Below are positions 45,754 to 53,731 of a stretch of 64,000 bases of DNA, one piece after another; position 1 is the stretch's first letter, and the number at the start of each line of letters is the position of its first letter. A program made the position numbers and the translations under genes. The notes beneath the pieces are model-generated. The model worked only from the letters and a program-made list of their open reading frames with translations, did not search any database and was not told where the DNA came from. The stretch is taken from assembly GCA_910586965.1 (NCBI GenBank), contig CAJUMF010000017.1:1-64000 (forward strand), read 5' to 3'. Origin of the DNA: an uncultured Dorea sp. GTDB taxonomy: Bacteria > Bacillota > Clostridia > Lachnospirales > Lachnospiraceae.

Positions 45754-46176
45754 TTACTTTTTCGGCCTTTTCGCACCATATTTGGAACGTGCCTGCCTTC
45801 TCTTGGCAACGCCTGCGGTATCAAGTGTTCCTCTGACGATATGGTAACGTGTACCTGGAAGGTCTTTTACTCTTCCTCCGCGGATCAGGACAACGCTATG
45901 CTCCTGAAGGTTGTGGCCTTCGCCCGGGATATAGCTTGTTACCTCGATACCGTTAGAAAGACGTACTCTGGCAATCTTCCTCAGCGCTGAGTTAGGCTTC
46001 TTCGGCGTAGCTGTCTTTACTGCTGTACACACGCCTCTCTTCTGCGGAGCGGACTCATCTGTCGCTCTCTTTCTCAGAGAGTTGTAACCTTTCTGGAGTG
46101 CCGGAGCCGTAGACTTCTTAACTGCTGTCTGACGTCCTTTTTTTACTAACTGGTTAAATGTTGGCATTCTTTTCAC
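45754..46176 (-). CDS. rpsL: 30S ribosomal protein S12
   Basis: A 140-residue S12 of the decoding centre. Conserved stretches are MPTFNQLVKKGR, KKPNSALRKIARVRLSNG (the lysine altered in streptomycin resistance is the usual Lys here) and GRVKDLPGTRYH with the conserved Asp. It is the first gene of the str operon. AGGAGGT precedes the ATG. Confidence 0.99.
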   Translation of the reverse strand: MKRMPTFNQLVKKGRQTAVKKSTAPALQKGYNSLRKRATDESAPQKRGVCTAVKTATPKKPNSALRKIARVRLSNGIEVTSYIPGEGHNLQEHSVVLIRGGRVKDLPGTRYHIVRGTLDTAGVAKRRQARSKYGAKRPKK

Positions 46177-46218
46177 CTCCTACGATAATAATAAGTTGCA
46201 TTCATCTGTATGAACAAA

Positions 46219-46247
46219 TGCATGGAGACACAATGCATCTCCATGCA
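46219..46247 (-). promoter_or_regulatory. Hairpin in the str operon leader
   Basis: TGCATGGAGA (46219-46228) pairs with TCTCCATGCA (46238-46247) close to the expected transcript start and about 45 bases before rpsL. It may stabilise the transcript or control it; no T-run follows. Confidence 0.5.
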
Positions 46248-46256
46248 CGCTAGATT

Positions 46257-46285
46257 AGTTTATTACGATTTCACGCCGTTGTCAA
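46257..46285 (-). promoter_or_regulatory. Promoter of the str operon
   Basis: Minus strand TTGACA (46285-46280), 17 bases, TAAACT (46262-46257). Confidence 0.8.
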
Positions 46286-46324
46286 GGGCTTTCTTGCCTT
46301 TTTCACCCGTTTTTACGGCAATTC

Positions 46325-47683
46325 TTAACCTTTTTGTTTTTCGAAGAAAGCGTCAACGCTCTTCTTGATCTCTTCCGGTTTCATCGTCTTAAGGAGATAC
46401 CCCGCCGGTTTCAGCGGAACAATCTTCTGGATGCTCTCCTTATCTCCCCTTCCTGTCAGGAAAATAACCGGGATGTCCGCGGTTTCTTCCTCTGCACGGA
46501 TCATGTCAAGCACCTGCCTTCCGTCGCAGACCGGCATCTCGTAGTCAAGGAGTACAAGGTCCGGCCTGTTGAGGGTGATGCTCCTGATTGCCGCCATTCC
46601 GGACTGGGCAAGGCCAACCTCATAATCTTTCTCCAGGAGCTGCTTGATCGCCTGCCGCATAAGGCCAGAATCATCTACCACGAGAACTTTCTTTTTCTTC
46701 TGCTGCACCTCATTCTCAGCCATATTTCTCTCAAGATACTTCTCGATCTCTTCCATGGCATTCTCAACCTTAATGTTTGTGCCGACGCCCTTATCCATCA
46801 GATGCGGCGCACTCACGCAGAAAGCAAAGTATCCCATACCCGTATCAAGCAGAAGGCTGAACTGCAGTTTCTTTTTTTCAAGTACCTGTTGGAACTGCTC
46901 GTAATTCAAAAGGTTTTCCGCCTTTATCTTGCGCATGTCCGCAGATGGAAAATATCTCTTAAGCTTCTCCACAAACTGCCTCGCCGCATATCTTGTAGCA
47001 TTAATGACCATAGAGTCTACTTTGTTGGTTTTTGTTTCTATCATTTTTCCGACAGTATTCAGAAGCAGTTTTTCTTCAAAGACAAGAATAATCTCCCATT
47101 CCCCTCCCTCATCGGCGTCATACTCCAAACGATAATAAATACCGTTTCCAAATTTTTCTCCCCCGTACTGCTTGCTGATTATATGAGACTTCAACCGGAA
47201 CATATCATAGATCAGATGTGTGATCGCTTCTCCCATAGACGCCTGCTCTTCATCCGGCAAAAGCTCTCCCCATTTGCTCTCACCCTCTCCTACAATTGCC
47301 AGGTCTTCTGTGAGTGTATGTCCTATAAGCCACCCTGTACAGACACCCAGGAAATGGTTGACCGCAGCCACGGAATAGCCCGTCTGTTCCAGCTCCCACT
47401 CAAGCTGCGGCAGCGTGACATCCCGAAAATTATCATGAAGGCGTTTATGAGTTGCATATCCCCCATATCTGATGGACTTCATGTACTCTTCTTCCTCTGC
47501 AAAATGCTTAATCGCATGTGCCTTGAAAAATTTAATCCCCTCATCGCAAATCCACTGATGTTTCTCCGGCCGCTCACCAAACCGGATCATCTTGTTCATG
47601 ATACCGAAAAGTTTCTGATGCTCTTTGTCAATATGGTCAACACCAATATTGAACCGTTCGTTCCATGTCAATTGCTCTTCCAT
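46325..47683 (-). CDS. Bacteriohemerythrin-response regulator fusion
   Basis: A 452-residue protein. Residues about 1-130 are a hemerythrin with the full di-iron ligand set: His22, His60, Glu64, His79, His83, His122 and Asp127. The middle (about 190-320) looks like a CheX/CheC-type domain (VDSMVINATRYAARQFVEKL), which is a weaker call. Residues about 333-452 are a receiver domain with VVDDS, the phospho-acceptor Asp in VLLDYEMP, and the conserved Thr and Lys (FLTGR, GYLLKT). O2 or redox sensing tied to chemotaxis-type signalling is a reasonable inference. ATG 47683 follows TTGGAGG; the frame opens at TTG 47698. Confidence 0.85.
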   Translation of the reverse strand: MEEQLTWNERFNIGVDHIDKEHQKLFGIMNKMIRFGERPEKHQWICDEGIKFFKAHAIKHFAEEEEYMKSIRYGGYATHKRLHDNFRDVTLPQLEWELEQTGYSVAAVNHFLGVCTGWLIGHTLTEDLAIVGEGESKWGELLPDEEQASMGEAITHLIYDMFRLKSHIISKQYGGEKFGNGIYYRLEYDADEGGEWEIILVFEEKLLLNTVGKMIETKTNKVDSMVINATRYAARQFVEKLKRYFPSADMRKIKAENLLNYEQFQQVLEKKKLQFSLLLDTGMGYFAFCVSAPHLMDKGVGTNIKVENAMEEIEKYLERNMAENEVQQKKKKVLVVDDSGLMRQAIKQLLEKDYEVGLAQSGMAAIRSITLNRPDLVLLDYEMPVCDGRQVLDMIRAEEETADIPVIFLTGRGDKESIQKIVPLKPAGYLLKTMKPEEIKKSVDAFFEKQKG

Positions 47684-48040
47684 CTCATAATCCTCCAAAT
47701 CATCCTATATATTCATTTTAATTCCAGACAGATAAGACATCTCCAATCCGGCAAAACTACGCAAAAAAAGAGCCTGCTCTTCAAATCGCTGCCTCTGACA
47801 GTCTCTGAATAAAACACGCTCTTATAGTTCCATGTCCGCCTTGGTTTCCGTGCTGCAAATTGCTTTCAAATCTTGAAACAGGTTTTTTTCTACATGTTTT
47901 ATTTCAAAGAACAATGTCTGTGCATTGATGCCGCGAAAGAAATAGTGTTACTACCATGTCTGTTATTATAATATTAAGCAATTACTTATAGCGTACCATA
48001 AGCCACTCGGAAATTCAACTGATTTTACCAAATTTACCAT
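47684..48040. other. Intergenic region without a supported gene
   Basis: About 350 bases. AAGAG/CTCTT with a T-run (47766-47780, minus strand) and TTTCAA/TTGAAA near 47870 are small weak hairpins. The hemerythrin-gene promoter and the end of the glf transcript must lie here, but no clear hexamers or strong terminator are visible. Confidence 0.5.
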
Positions 48041-49144
48041 CTATTTACCAAGCTCATACTTACACCTTTCAAGCGCCGACGCAATCACTGCGTCCATGTC
48101 ATAATACCGGTATTCCCCGAGCCGTCCGCCGAAGATAACCTTTTCTTCAGACGCCGACAGTCTCTTATATTCCTCATACAGTTTCATATTTTTTGCGTCA
48201 TTGACCGGATAGTAGGGCTCATCCCCCGCTTTCCACTCCGAGCTGTACTCCCGGCTGATGACCGTCTTCGGCTGCGTGCCGAACTCAAACCACTTGTGCT
48301 CGATGATACGCGTCCACGGCGTCTCGGCGTCCGTGTAATTCACCGCCGCATTCCCCTGGAAATTCGGCTTGTCAAGAATCTCCGTCTCAAACCTCACCGA
48401 ACGGTACTCAAGCACGCCCAGCTTATATCCGAAGTAGGCGTCGATTGCTCCGGTATACACCACCCTGTCCGCCAGCTTATCAAGTTCTTCTTTCTCTTCC
48501 AGATAATCCATGCCGAGACGTACTTCTATCCCCTCCAGCATATTCGACACCATCTTTGTGTAGCCGCCCTGGGGAATCCCCTGATACAGCGCATTAAAGT
48601 AATTGTTGTCAAATGTAAGCCGCACCGGCAGCCTCTTGATGATAAACGCCGGCAGCTCCCTGCAAGGCCTCCCCCACTGTTTCTCGGTATAGCCCTTTAT
48701 GAGCTTTTCATAGATGTCCGTTCCCACAAGGCTGATTGCCTGCTCCTCTAAGTTCTTCGGCTCTGAGATTCCTGCCGCGCGTCTCTGCTCTTCAATCTTT
48801 TCGGCAGCCTCCTCCGGCGTCACCACGCCCCACATCTTATTGAATGTGTACATATTAAATGGAAGGGAGTAAAGCTCCCCCCTGTAATTCGCTACAGGCG
48901 AGTTTGTGAACCGGTTAAACTCTGCGAATTGGTTCACATACTGCCACACTTCTTTATTATTCGTGTGAAAAATGTGTGCACCGTACTTATGGACATTGAT
49001 GCCTTCCATCTCCTCCGTGTACACATTTCCTGCGATATGTTTCCTCCGGTCAATCACCAGAACCCTTTTTCCCGTCTTTTTCGCCTCACATGCAAACACT
49101 GCCCCGTAAAGACCAGCCCCGACAATCAGATAATCATATTTCAT
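48041..49144 (-). CDS. glf: UDP-galactopyranose mutase
   Basis: A 367-residue FAD enzyme converting UDP-galactopyranose to UDP-galactofuranose for surface glycans. The FAD-binding start MKYDYLIVGAGLYGAVFA, the segment GAHIFHTNN and the C-terminal FGGRLGEYRYYDMDAV are characteristic. The frame opens at 49171; ATG 49144 follows AGGAGGAAATAG. It is cotranscribed with the HD protein upstream. No other galactofuranose glycan gene is adjacent. Confidence 0.96.
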   Translation of the reverse strand: MKYDYLIVGAGLYGAVFACEAKKTGKRVLVIDRRKHIAGNVYTEEMEGINVHKYGAHIFHTNNKEVWQYVNQFAEFNRFTNSPVANYRGELYSLPFNMYTFNKMWGVVTPEEAAEKIEEQRRAAGISEPKNLEEQAISLVGTDIYEKLIKGYTEKQWGRPCRELPAFIIKRLPVRLTFDNNYFNALYQGIPQGGYTKMVSNMLEGIEVRLGMDYLEEKEELDKLADRVVYTGAIDAYFGYKLGVLEYRSVRFETEILDKPNFQGNAAVNYTDAETPWTRIIEHKWFEFGTQPKTVISREYSSEWKAGDEPYYPVNDAKNMKLYEEYKRLSASEEKVIFGGRLGEYRYYDMDAVIASALERCKYELGK

Positions 49145-49185
49145 GCTATTTCCTCCTGGCTCTTTATACAAATTCCGTGTCTTTT

Positions 49186-49749
49186 CTACAGGCCCAGCTT
49201 GTCCGCAATCGCCGTCATCTCCTCCAATGCCACATCAATCAGGTCATCAAGGCTTAACCCCGTAAACTCAATCATCTCCATATAGTCTCTGTTAGCTCCC
49301 TTTGCGAACCGCAGCTCATTGAACCGTTTCATCACAGACTTATGCTTTACGCTGGCGACCTTCTTATCCGGATAAATCTGTGCCACTGCCTTCACAAAGC
49401 CGCTCATGGGGTCTGCCGCCAATATGGCGTACTGAAGATTCGTCTTCGCCTTCGTCCCATTCTTCGGATTGTGGGCACAGATAGCATCGAACAGTATCTT
49501 GTCCTCAATGCCTTCTTTTTTCAATATCTCAACGGAAGTCGGGCCATGTACACTCATATCATGCTGCCAATCGCACTGCTCCTCGTCAAGGTCATGGAGA
49601 AGCCCTGCAATCCCCCAATATTCCACATCATCCGGCGCAAGCCTCTTTGCAAGACCCCTCATGATCGCCTCCACCGCATAGGAGTGTGTAATATAATTCT
49701 CACCCTTCATATACTTCATCAAAATCTCGTGTGCCTGTTTCCTGTTCAT
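49186..49749 (-). CDS. HD domain protein
   Basis: A 187-residue HD-superfamily metal-dependent phosphohydrolase. The HD signature is GLLHDLDEEQ, with further His residues at SYAVEA-proximal THSYAV and VHGPTS and a later CAHNP. Similar stand-alone HD proteins are annotated as hydrolases of unknown substrate. GGAGG lies 11 bases before ATG 49749 and 5 bases before an in-frame TTG at 49755, so either may start. It is the first gene of the HD-glf unit. Confidence 0.85.
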   Translation of the reverse strand: MNRKQAHEILMKYMKGENYITHSYAVEAIMRGLAKRLAPDDVEYWGIAGLLHDLDEEQCDWQHDMSVHGPTSVEILKKEGIEDKILFDAICAHNPKNGTKAKTNLQYAILAADPMSGFVKAVAQIYPDKKVASVKHKSVMKRFNELRFAKGANRDYMEMIEFTGLSLDDLIDVALEEMTAIADKLGL

Positions 49750-49785
49750 TCCCAATGTTTCCTCCTGTAAATCTATATCTTTATC

Positions 49786-49814
49786 ATCATAACATTACGT
49801 AATAGGAAGGTCAA
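49786..49814 (-). promoter_or_regulatory. Promoter of the HD-glf unit
   Basis: Minus strand TTGACC (49814-49809), 17 bases, TATGAT (49791-49786). Confidence 0.7.
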
Positions 49815-49824
49815 ACATCATTTA

Positions 49825-51051
49825 TCAGTATAGCATCTTTTGAATTTCTTCGCTCTCTATATTTTCTTTTGTCATCCAGACATATCCCGTATCTATATTC
49901 GCCTCATTTGCCAGTCCAAGAGCCGCCCTGGCTGCCGCGATGACAGATGCATATCCCATACCGTACGGATTCTGTACGATAAGTCCGGCAATGTCGCCTT
50001 CTTTCACCGCCTTCACTTCCTCCTCATCTGCGTCGTAACCTATCACCGATATACCAGACATGGACTGACGCCTGATTCCTTCCACCGCCAAGACCGCAGT
50101 CTCTCCATTCGTGGCATAGCAACCTTTCACATTAGGATGCTTTCTCAATATATAATCTACAATGATATCTCTGGTAACATCCTCTTCCTTGATCTTTTCT
50201 TCTTCTGTAAGTTCCGTTCCGAGAGGCTTTGTACCATCCATCCGGTAAACGCCTTTATTCACTTCGTCAGAAACGCTTCCTTTCATCTCATCCATCCGAT
50301 AAACTCCCGCAACTTTTATATTAGGATACTGTTCTTTCAACGTCTCTGCAAACACACGCTCTCTAACGTTCGCCGTCTTAGACTTGGAATCATGAGAAAA
50401 AATCACTATCTCCCCCTCTTCTCCGACGGACTCTGCCATATGCTGTGCCGCCTCTCTTGCGGATGCTTCATTATCTGTAGATACCATTGCCATCAGTCCT
50501 TTATAATCACTTCCCGAATCAAATGCAACAACCGGAATATTATTTTCCGCCGCAAGATCAAACTGTACCTCACAGGCCTTTGCATCAGTGATCGCTATAG
50601 CAACAGCAATCGGATACCTTGCCAGTTCTTCATCCAAGATATTCACCTGCTCATCAACGCTTTCCGCCTCCAGAGGACCATTATAAGTCACTTTAACCTT
50701 ATCTCCTCCTTTATATCCCAGTGTTTTATTAATATCATCCGCCGCCTGTTCTGCTCCTTTCTTTACCTCGTTCCAGAATGCCTTTCCTTCCGATTTGCCG
50801 ATAACCGAGATGTAGGCGCCTTTCTCCAGCACCAGTCCATCTGCATTATTGTAAGCGGAAGGTTTTATCACATCCAGTTTCGCCTGATCTTCCTTCTGCT
50901 CCCTTTCGTCCTTATCCGGTTCTTTAGCCTGCTCCGCCTTCTCTGTATTCTGCTCTGCTTTATCCTCTTTCACGCTCTCCTTTGAAGAACATGCTCCAAG
51001 AGCCAGGGACAGACACAATATGCCTGCAATAATATATTTTCTCATTTTCAT
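49825..51051 (-). CDS. Orphan sugar-binding lipoprotein (ribose/galactose type)
   Basis: A 408-residue periplasmic-binding-protein of the RbsB/MglB fold. The lipobox LGAC ends the signal peptide; a highly charged Lys/Glu linker (about 23-60) follows; the binding domain starts near GAYISVIGKSEGKAFWNEV and includes FDSGSDYKGLMAMVSTDN. No permease or ATPase gene is adjacent, so it may feed a distant transporter or act as a sensor. The phrase GVYRMD occurs twice within 25 residues (about 252-280), in a short insertion-like stretch. Confidence 0.88.
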   Translation of the reverse strand: MKMRKYIIAGILCLSLALGACSSKESVKEDKAEQNTEKAEQAKEPDKDEREQKEDQAKLDVIKPSAYNNADGLVLEKGAYISVIGKSEGKAFWNEVKKGAEQAADDINKTLGYKGGDKVKVTYNGPLEAESVDEQVNILDEELARYPIAVAIAITDAKACEVQFDLAAENNIPVVAFDSGSDYKGLMAMVSTDNEASAREAAQHMAESVGEEGEIVIFSHDSKSKTANVRERVFAETLKEQYPNIKVAGVYRMDEMKGSVSDEVNKGVYRMDGTKPLGTELTEEEKIKEEDVTRDIIVDYILRKHPNVKGCYATNGETAVLAVEGIRRQSMSGISVIGYDADEEEVKAVKEGDIAGLIVQNPYGMGYASVIAAARAALGLANEANIDTGYVWMTKENIESEEIQKMLY

Positions 51052-51172
51052 AATTCTCCCATCTACTCCATATTCTTAATATGCCAACCAACACTATACA
51101 CCAATTTCATGAAAAATTGTTGAAAATTTTCTTAAGATTCACATGCAACATTTGCACATAATGATTTTTTTC

Positions 51173-51201
51173 TTGTATATTTCACATTTTTGTATTATGA
51201 T
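51173..51201 (+). promoter_or_regulatory. Promoter of the ferredoxin gene
   Basis: TTGTAT (51173-51178), 17 bases, TATGAT (51196-51201), 52 bases before the ATG. Confidence 0.6.
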
Positions 51202-51252
51202 AGACACAGGCAAAATTTTATGTCAAACATCTTATAAAGGAGGTACATACCT

Positions 51253-51423
51253 ATGGCATTCAAAATTAATGATGAGTGTGTAGCTTGTGGTGCTTGCGCA
51301 GGGGCTTGTCCAATCGGCGCCATCGTAGAAGGCGACGGAAAGTATGAGATCAACGCTGACGAGTGTGTTGATTGCGGTACATGTGCAGCTCAGTGCCCAA
51401 CAGGAGCTATCGAAGAGGCATAA
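51253..51423 (+). CDS. 2[4Fe-4S] ferredoxin
   Basis: A 56-residue clostridial-type ferredoxin, an electron carrier for anaerobic metabolism. Both CxxCxxCxxxCP clusters are complete: Cys9, 12, 15, 19 and Cys38, 41, 44, 48. The two halves are internal repeats (KINDECVACGACAGACP and INADECVDCGTCAAQCP). AAAGGAGGT precedes the ATG. It has its own promoter and terminator, so it is monocistronic and probably abundant. Confidence 0.98.
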   Translation: MAFKINDECVACGACAGACPIGAIVEGDGKYEINADECVDCGTCAAQCPTGAIEEA

Positions 51424-51451
51424 GAGATGTAATCGAATACAAACATAAAAA

Positions 51452-51488
51452 GCATTGTCAGATTCCAATCGGTTTTGGCAATGTTTTT
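51452..51488 (+). terminator. Terminator of the ferredoxin gene
   Basis: CATTG (51453-51457) pairs with CAATG (51479-51483), with further pairing inside, followed by TTTTTTATTTT. Confidence 0.75.
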
Positions 51489-51589
51489 TATTTTCTTCCG
51501 ACTTGTTTTGACTTAATTTTCACTTCAGACATGCTATGATAAATTCGCCGTAACGGACAAGCTATCACAATAAGGGGGAATTTCCAGCG

Positions 51590-51946
51590 ATGAATAAAGC
51601 ATTAGAACAACTAAAACGCGAAACAAAGGATGACACCCGGCTGTTTGATTGTATCAAAGAACTCTATGAACAAGGGATTCCTTATGCCGAATTAAAAGCA
51701 CTGATTCCAGACCTTAAGCGCACCCGCGACCAACTTCATTTTAAACGGATGCTGCAGAATAACAATGAAGTATTACTGCAGATGATCAGCGAAGAAATGT
51801 CTTTCCTCCTGGATGCGAAGGAACGCCAGGAAGAAGAAGAATTCAAAAAGCTGGACCAGCTCATCAGACAGCAGCAATCCTTTCGGAAATCTGCCGCCGA
51901 GAGCGGACCAGCCTCATTATTAAAAAAATTATTCCTGCCTGCTTAA
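51590..51946 (+). CDS. Hypothetical protein
   Basis: A 118-residue charged, helical protein. I do not recognise a family. The first half (MNKALEQLKRETKDDTRLFD, then LYEQGIPYAELKALIPDLKR) could hold a helix-turn-helix-like element; residues 60-105 are rich in Glu, Gln and Lys. GGGGGAA precedes the ATG, and TGCTATGATAA about 55 bases upstream is an extended -10-like element. Its last 18 bases overlap the end of dnaB on the other strand, a tail-to-tail overlap. Confidence 0.65.
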   Translation: MNKALEQLKRETKDDTRLFDCIKELYEQGIPYAELKALIPDLKRTRDQLHFKRMLQNNNEVLLQMISEEMSFLLDAKERQEEEEFKKLDQLIRQQQSFRKSAAESGPASLLKKLFLPA

Positions 51947-53269
51947 ATTTGCAAATTTTGTGTAATCTGCAAGCCAAGCCAGGTCCACGGTCCCTATGGG
52001 ACCGTTTCTTTGTTTTGCGATTATAATCTCCGCCTGCTTCTTCTTCTCACTATCCTTATTATAATATTCATCACGATATATGAACATCACCACATCTGCA
52101 TCCTGCTCAATCGCACCCGACTCACGCAGGTCCGAAAGCATGGGACGTTTATCCGGGCGAGACTCCACCGCACGGCTCAACTGCGAGAGTGCCACAACAG
52201 GAACATTGAGCTCTCTGGCAAGGGCTTTCAGCGAACGGGAGATCTCAGATATCTCCTGCTGCCTGGATTCAGAACGCCCGCCTGCACTTCCTGACATCAA
52301 CTGTAAATAATCGATAATGATAAGCTGTATATCCTGTTCCAGCTTATATTTACGGCATTTGGAACGAAGCTCTGATACAGAGATACCAGGCGTATCGTCA
52401 ATGATCATATTAGATCTTCCGATAATCCCTGCTCCTTCAATCAACTTTTCCCAGTCTGAATCCTTGAGATTTCCCGTACGAAGCGCCTGGGAATCCACCT
52501 GGGACTCCAGCGCAAACAAACGGTTCACCAACTGCTCTTTTGACATCTCAAGACTGAATATCGCAACACCTTTTTCTTTCTTGAAAGCAACATACTGTGC
52601 AATATTTAACACAAACGCAGTCTTTCCCATAGACGGCCTTGCCGCGACCAATACCAGATCCGAAGGCTGAAGCCCCGATAATTTGTAATCTAAATCTATA
52701 AAGCCAGTGGGAATCCCCGTCACAACCCCTTTGCTTTTTGCTGCTTTTTCAATACGCTCAAGAGCATTGAGCACAACCTGTTTGATCGGAACATACTCCC
52801 CGTTGTTACGTCTCTGCAAAAGCTCAAACACCGACTTTTCAGTCGTTTCTAAAATTGCTGGAAGCGGTTCTTTTCCTGCGTAACAAGTATTGGCTATCTC
52901 CTCATTCAATTTGATCAGCCTGCGCATCATGGATTTATCCGAAACAATCTCTGCGTGAAACTTAACATTTACCGAAGTTGATACAATGTCCAGGATATCC
53001 CTCATGAATTCCAGACTCGCGACCTCCGGCGGCACCTCTTTTTCTTTCAAGCGCTCCTTGAGCGTCACAAGATCCACCGGACTTCCCTCATTAAACATCT
53101 CTACAATAGCATCAAATATGACACCATATGCGTTCTGATAAAAATCCTGTCCGCTGATAATTTCGGATGCTGCAAGAATCGCATCTTTATCCATCAGCAT
53201 GGCGCCGATAACAGACTGTTCCGCTTCTATACTATGGGGCATGACTCTTTTGATGAGCGCCTCTTCCAT
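51929..53269 (-). CDS. dnaB: Replicative DNA helicase
   Basis: A 446-residue hexameric DnaB helicase (DnaC in Bacillus naming). The N-terminal domain begins RVMPHSIEAEQSVIGAML, Walker A is ARPSMGKTAFVLN and Walker B is IIIDYLQLM. The last part contains NGPIGTVDLAW. ATG 53269 lies 8 bases after AGGAGG. It follows rplI and gdpP in the order common in Firmicutes. Confidence 0.98.
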   Translation of the reverse strand: MEEALIKRVMPHSIEAEQSVIGAMLMDKDAILAASEIISGQDFYQNAYGVIFDAIVEMFNEGSPVDLVTLKERLKEKEVPPEVASLEFMRDILDIVSTSVNVKFHAEIVSDKSMMRRLIKLNEEIANTCYAGKEPLPAILETTEKSVFELLQRRNNGEYVPIKQVVLNALERIEKAAKSKGVVTGIPTGFIDLDYKLSGLQPSDLVLVAARPSMGKTAFVLNIAQYVAFKKEKGVAIFSLEMSKEQLVNRLFALESQVDSQALRTGNLKDSDWEKLIEGAGIIGRSNMIIDDTPGISVSELRSKCRKYKLEQDIQLIIIDYLQLMSGSAGGRSESRQQEISEISRSLKALARELNVPVVALSQLSRAVESRPDKRPMLSDLRESGAIEQDADVVMFIYRDEYYNKDSEKKKQAEIIIAKQRNGPIGTVDLAWLADYTKFANLSRQE

Positions 53270-53281
53270 CAATTGTTCCTC

Positions 53282-53731
53282 CTACGCTTCCTCTGTTACA
53301 TTAACCGTAAGCTCTGCCGTTACCTTCGGATGAAGTTTCACCGGAACTTTGAATGTTCCAAGAGTTTTAATTGCATCCTTAAGCACGATTTTCTTCTTAT
53401 CTATCTCAAGATCCATCTGAATCTTCACTTCTGCTGCGATTTCCTTGGAGGAGACAGAGCCAAACGCTTTCCCTCCCTCTCCGGTTTTAATCGACACCTG
53501 AACCTTCCCAGCCTCAATCTTGGCTCCAAGCTCTTTGGCCGCCTCATACTGTTCTTGTGCTAATTTGTCGTCGTTCGCCTTTTTAAGCTTTAAATCATTG
53601 AGATTTTTTGAATTCGCCTCTACACCTTTATTTCTTTTAAGGATAAAATTTCTGGCATAGCCATCGCTGACTTCCACAATCTCACCCTTTTTCCCCAGAG
53701 ACTTAACGTCCTCTTTTAAAATTACTTTCAT
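53282..53731 (-). CDS. rplI: 50S ribosomal protein L9
   Basis: A 149-residue L9. The N-terminal domain MKVILKEDVKSLGKKGEIVEVSDGYARNFI is canonical, followed by the connecting helix and the C-terminal domain starting near VQVSIKTGEGGKAFGSVS. It starts immediately after gdpP ends and is followed 12 bases later by dnaB. Confidence 0.98.
   Translation of the reverse strand: MKVILKEDVKSLGKKGEIVEVSDGYARNFILKRNKGVEANSKNLNDLKLKKANDDKLAQEQYEAAKELGAKIEAGKVQVSIKTGEGGKAFGSVSSKEIAAEVKIQMDLEIDKKKIVLKDAIKTLGTFKVPVKLHPKVTAELTVNVTEEA

Noticed and set aside
47766..47780. Terminator or attenuator before the hemerythrin gene
   Set aside because: The stem is five to six pairs with a very small loop; not stable enough to call.
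46334..47812. 492-codon open frame antisense to the hemerythrin-regulator gene
   Set aside because: It mirrors a gene with complete catalytic residues, has no family signature and no convincing ribosome binding site; it is a frame shadow.
49840..50985. 381-codon open frame antisense to the orphan binding protein
   Set aside because: Composition is rich in Cys, His, Ile and Arg as expected from reverse reading of a charged coding sequence; no recognisable domain.
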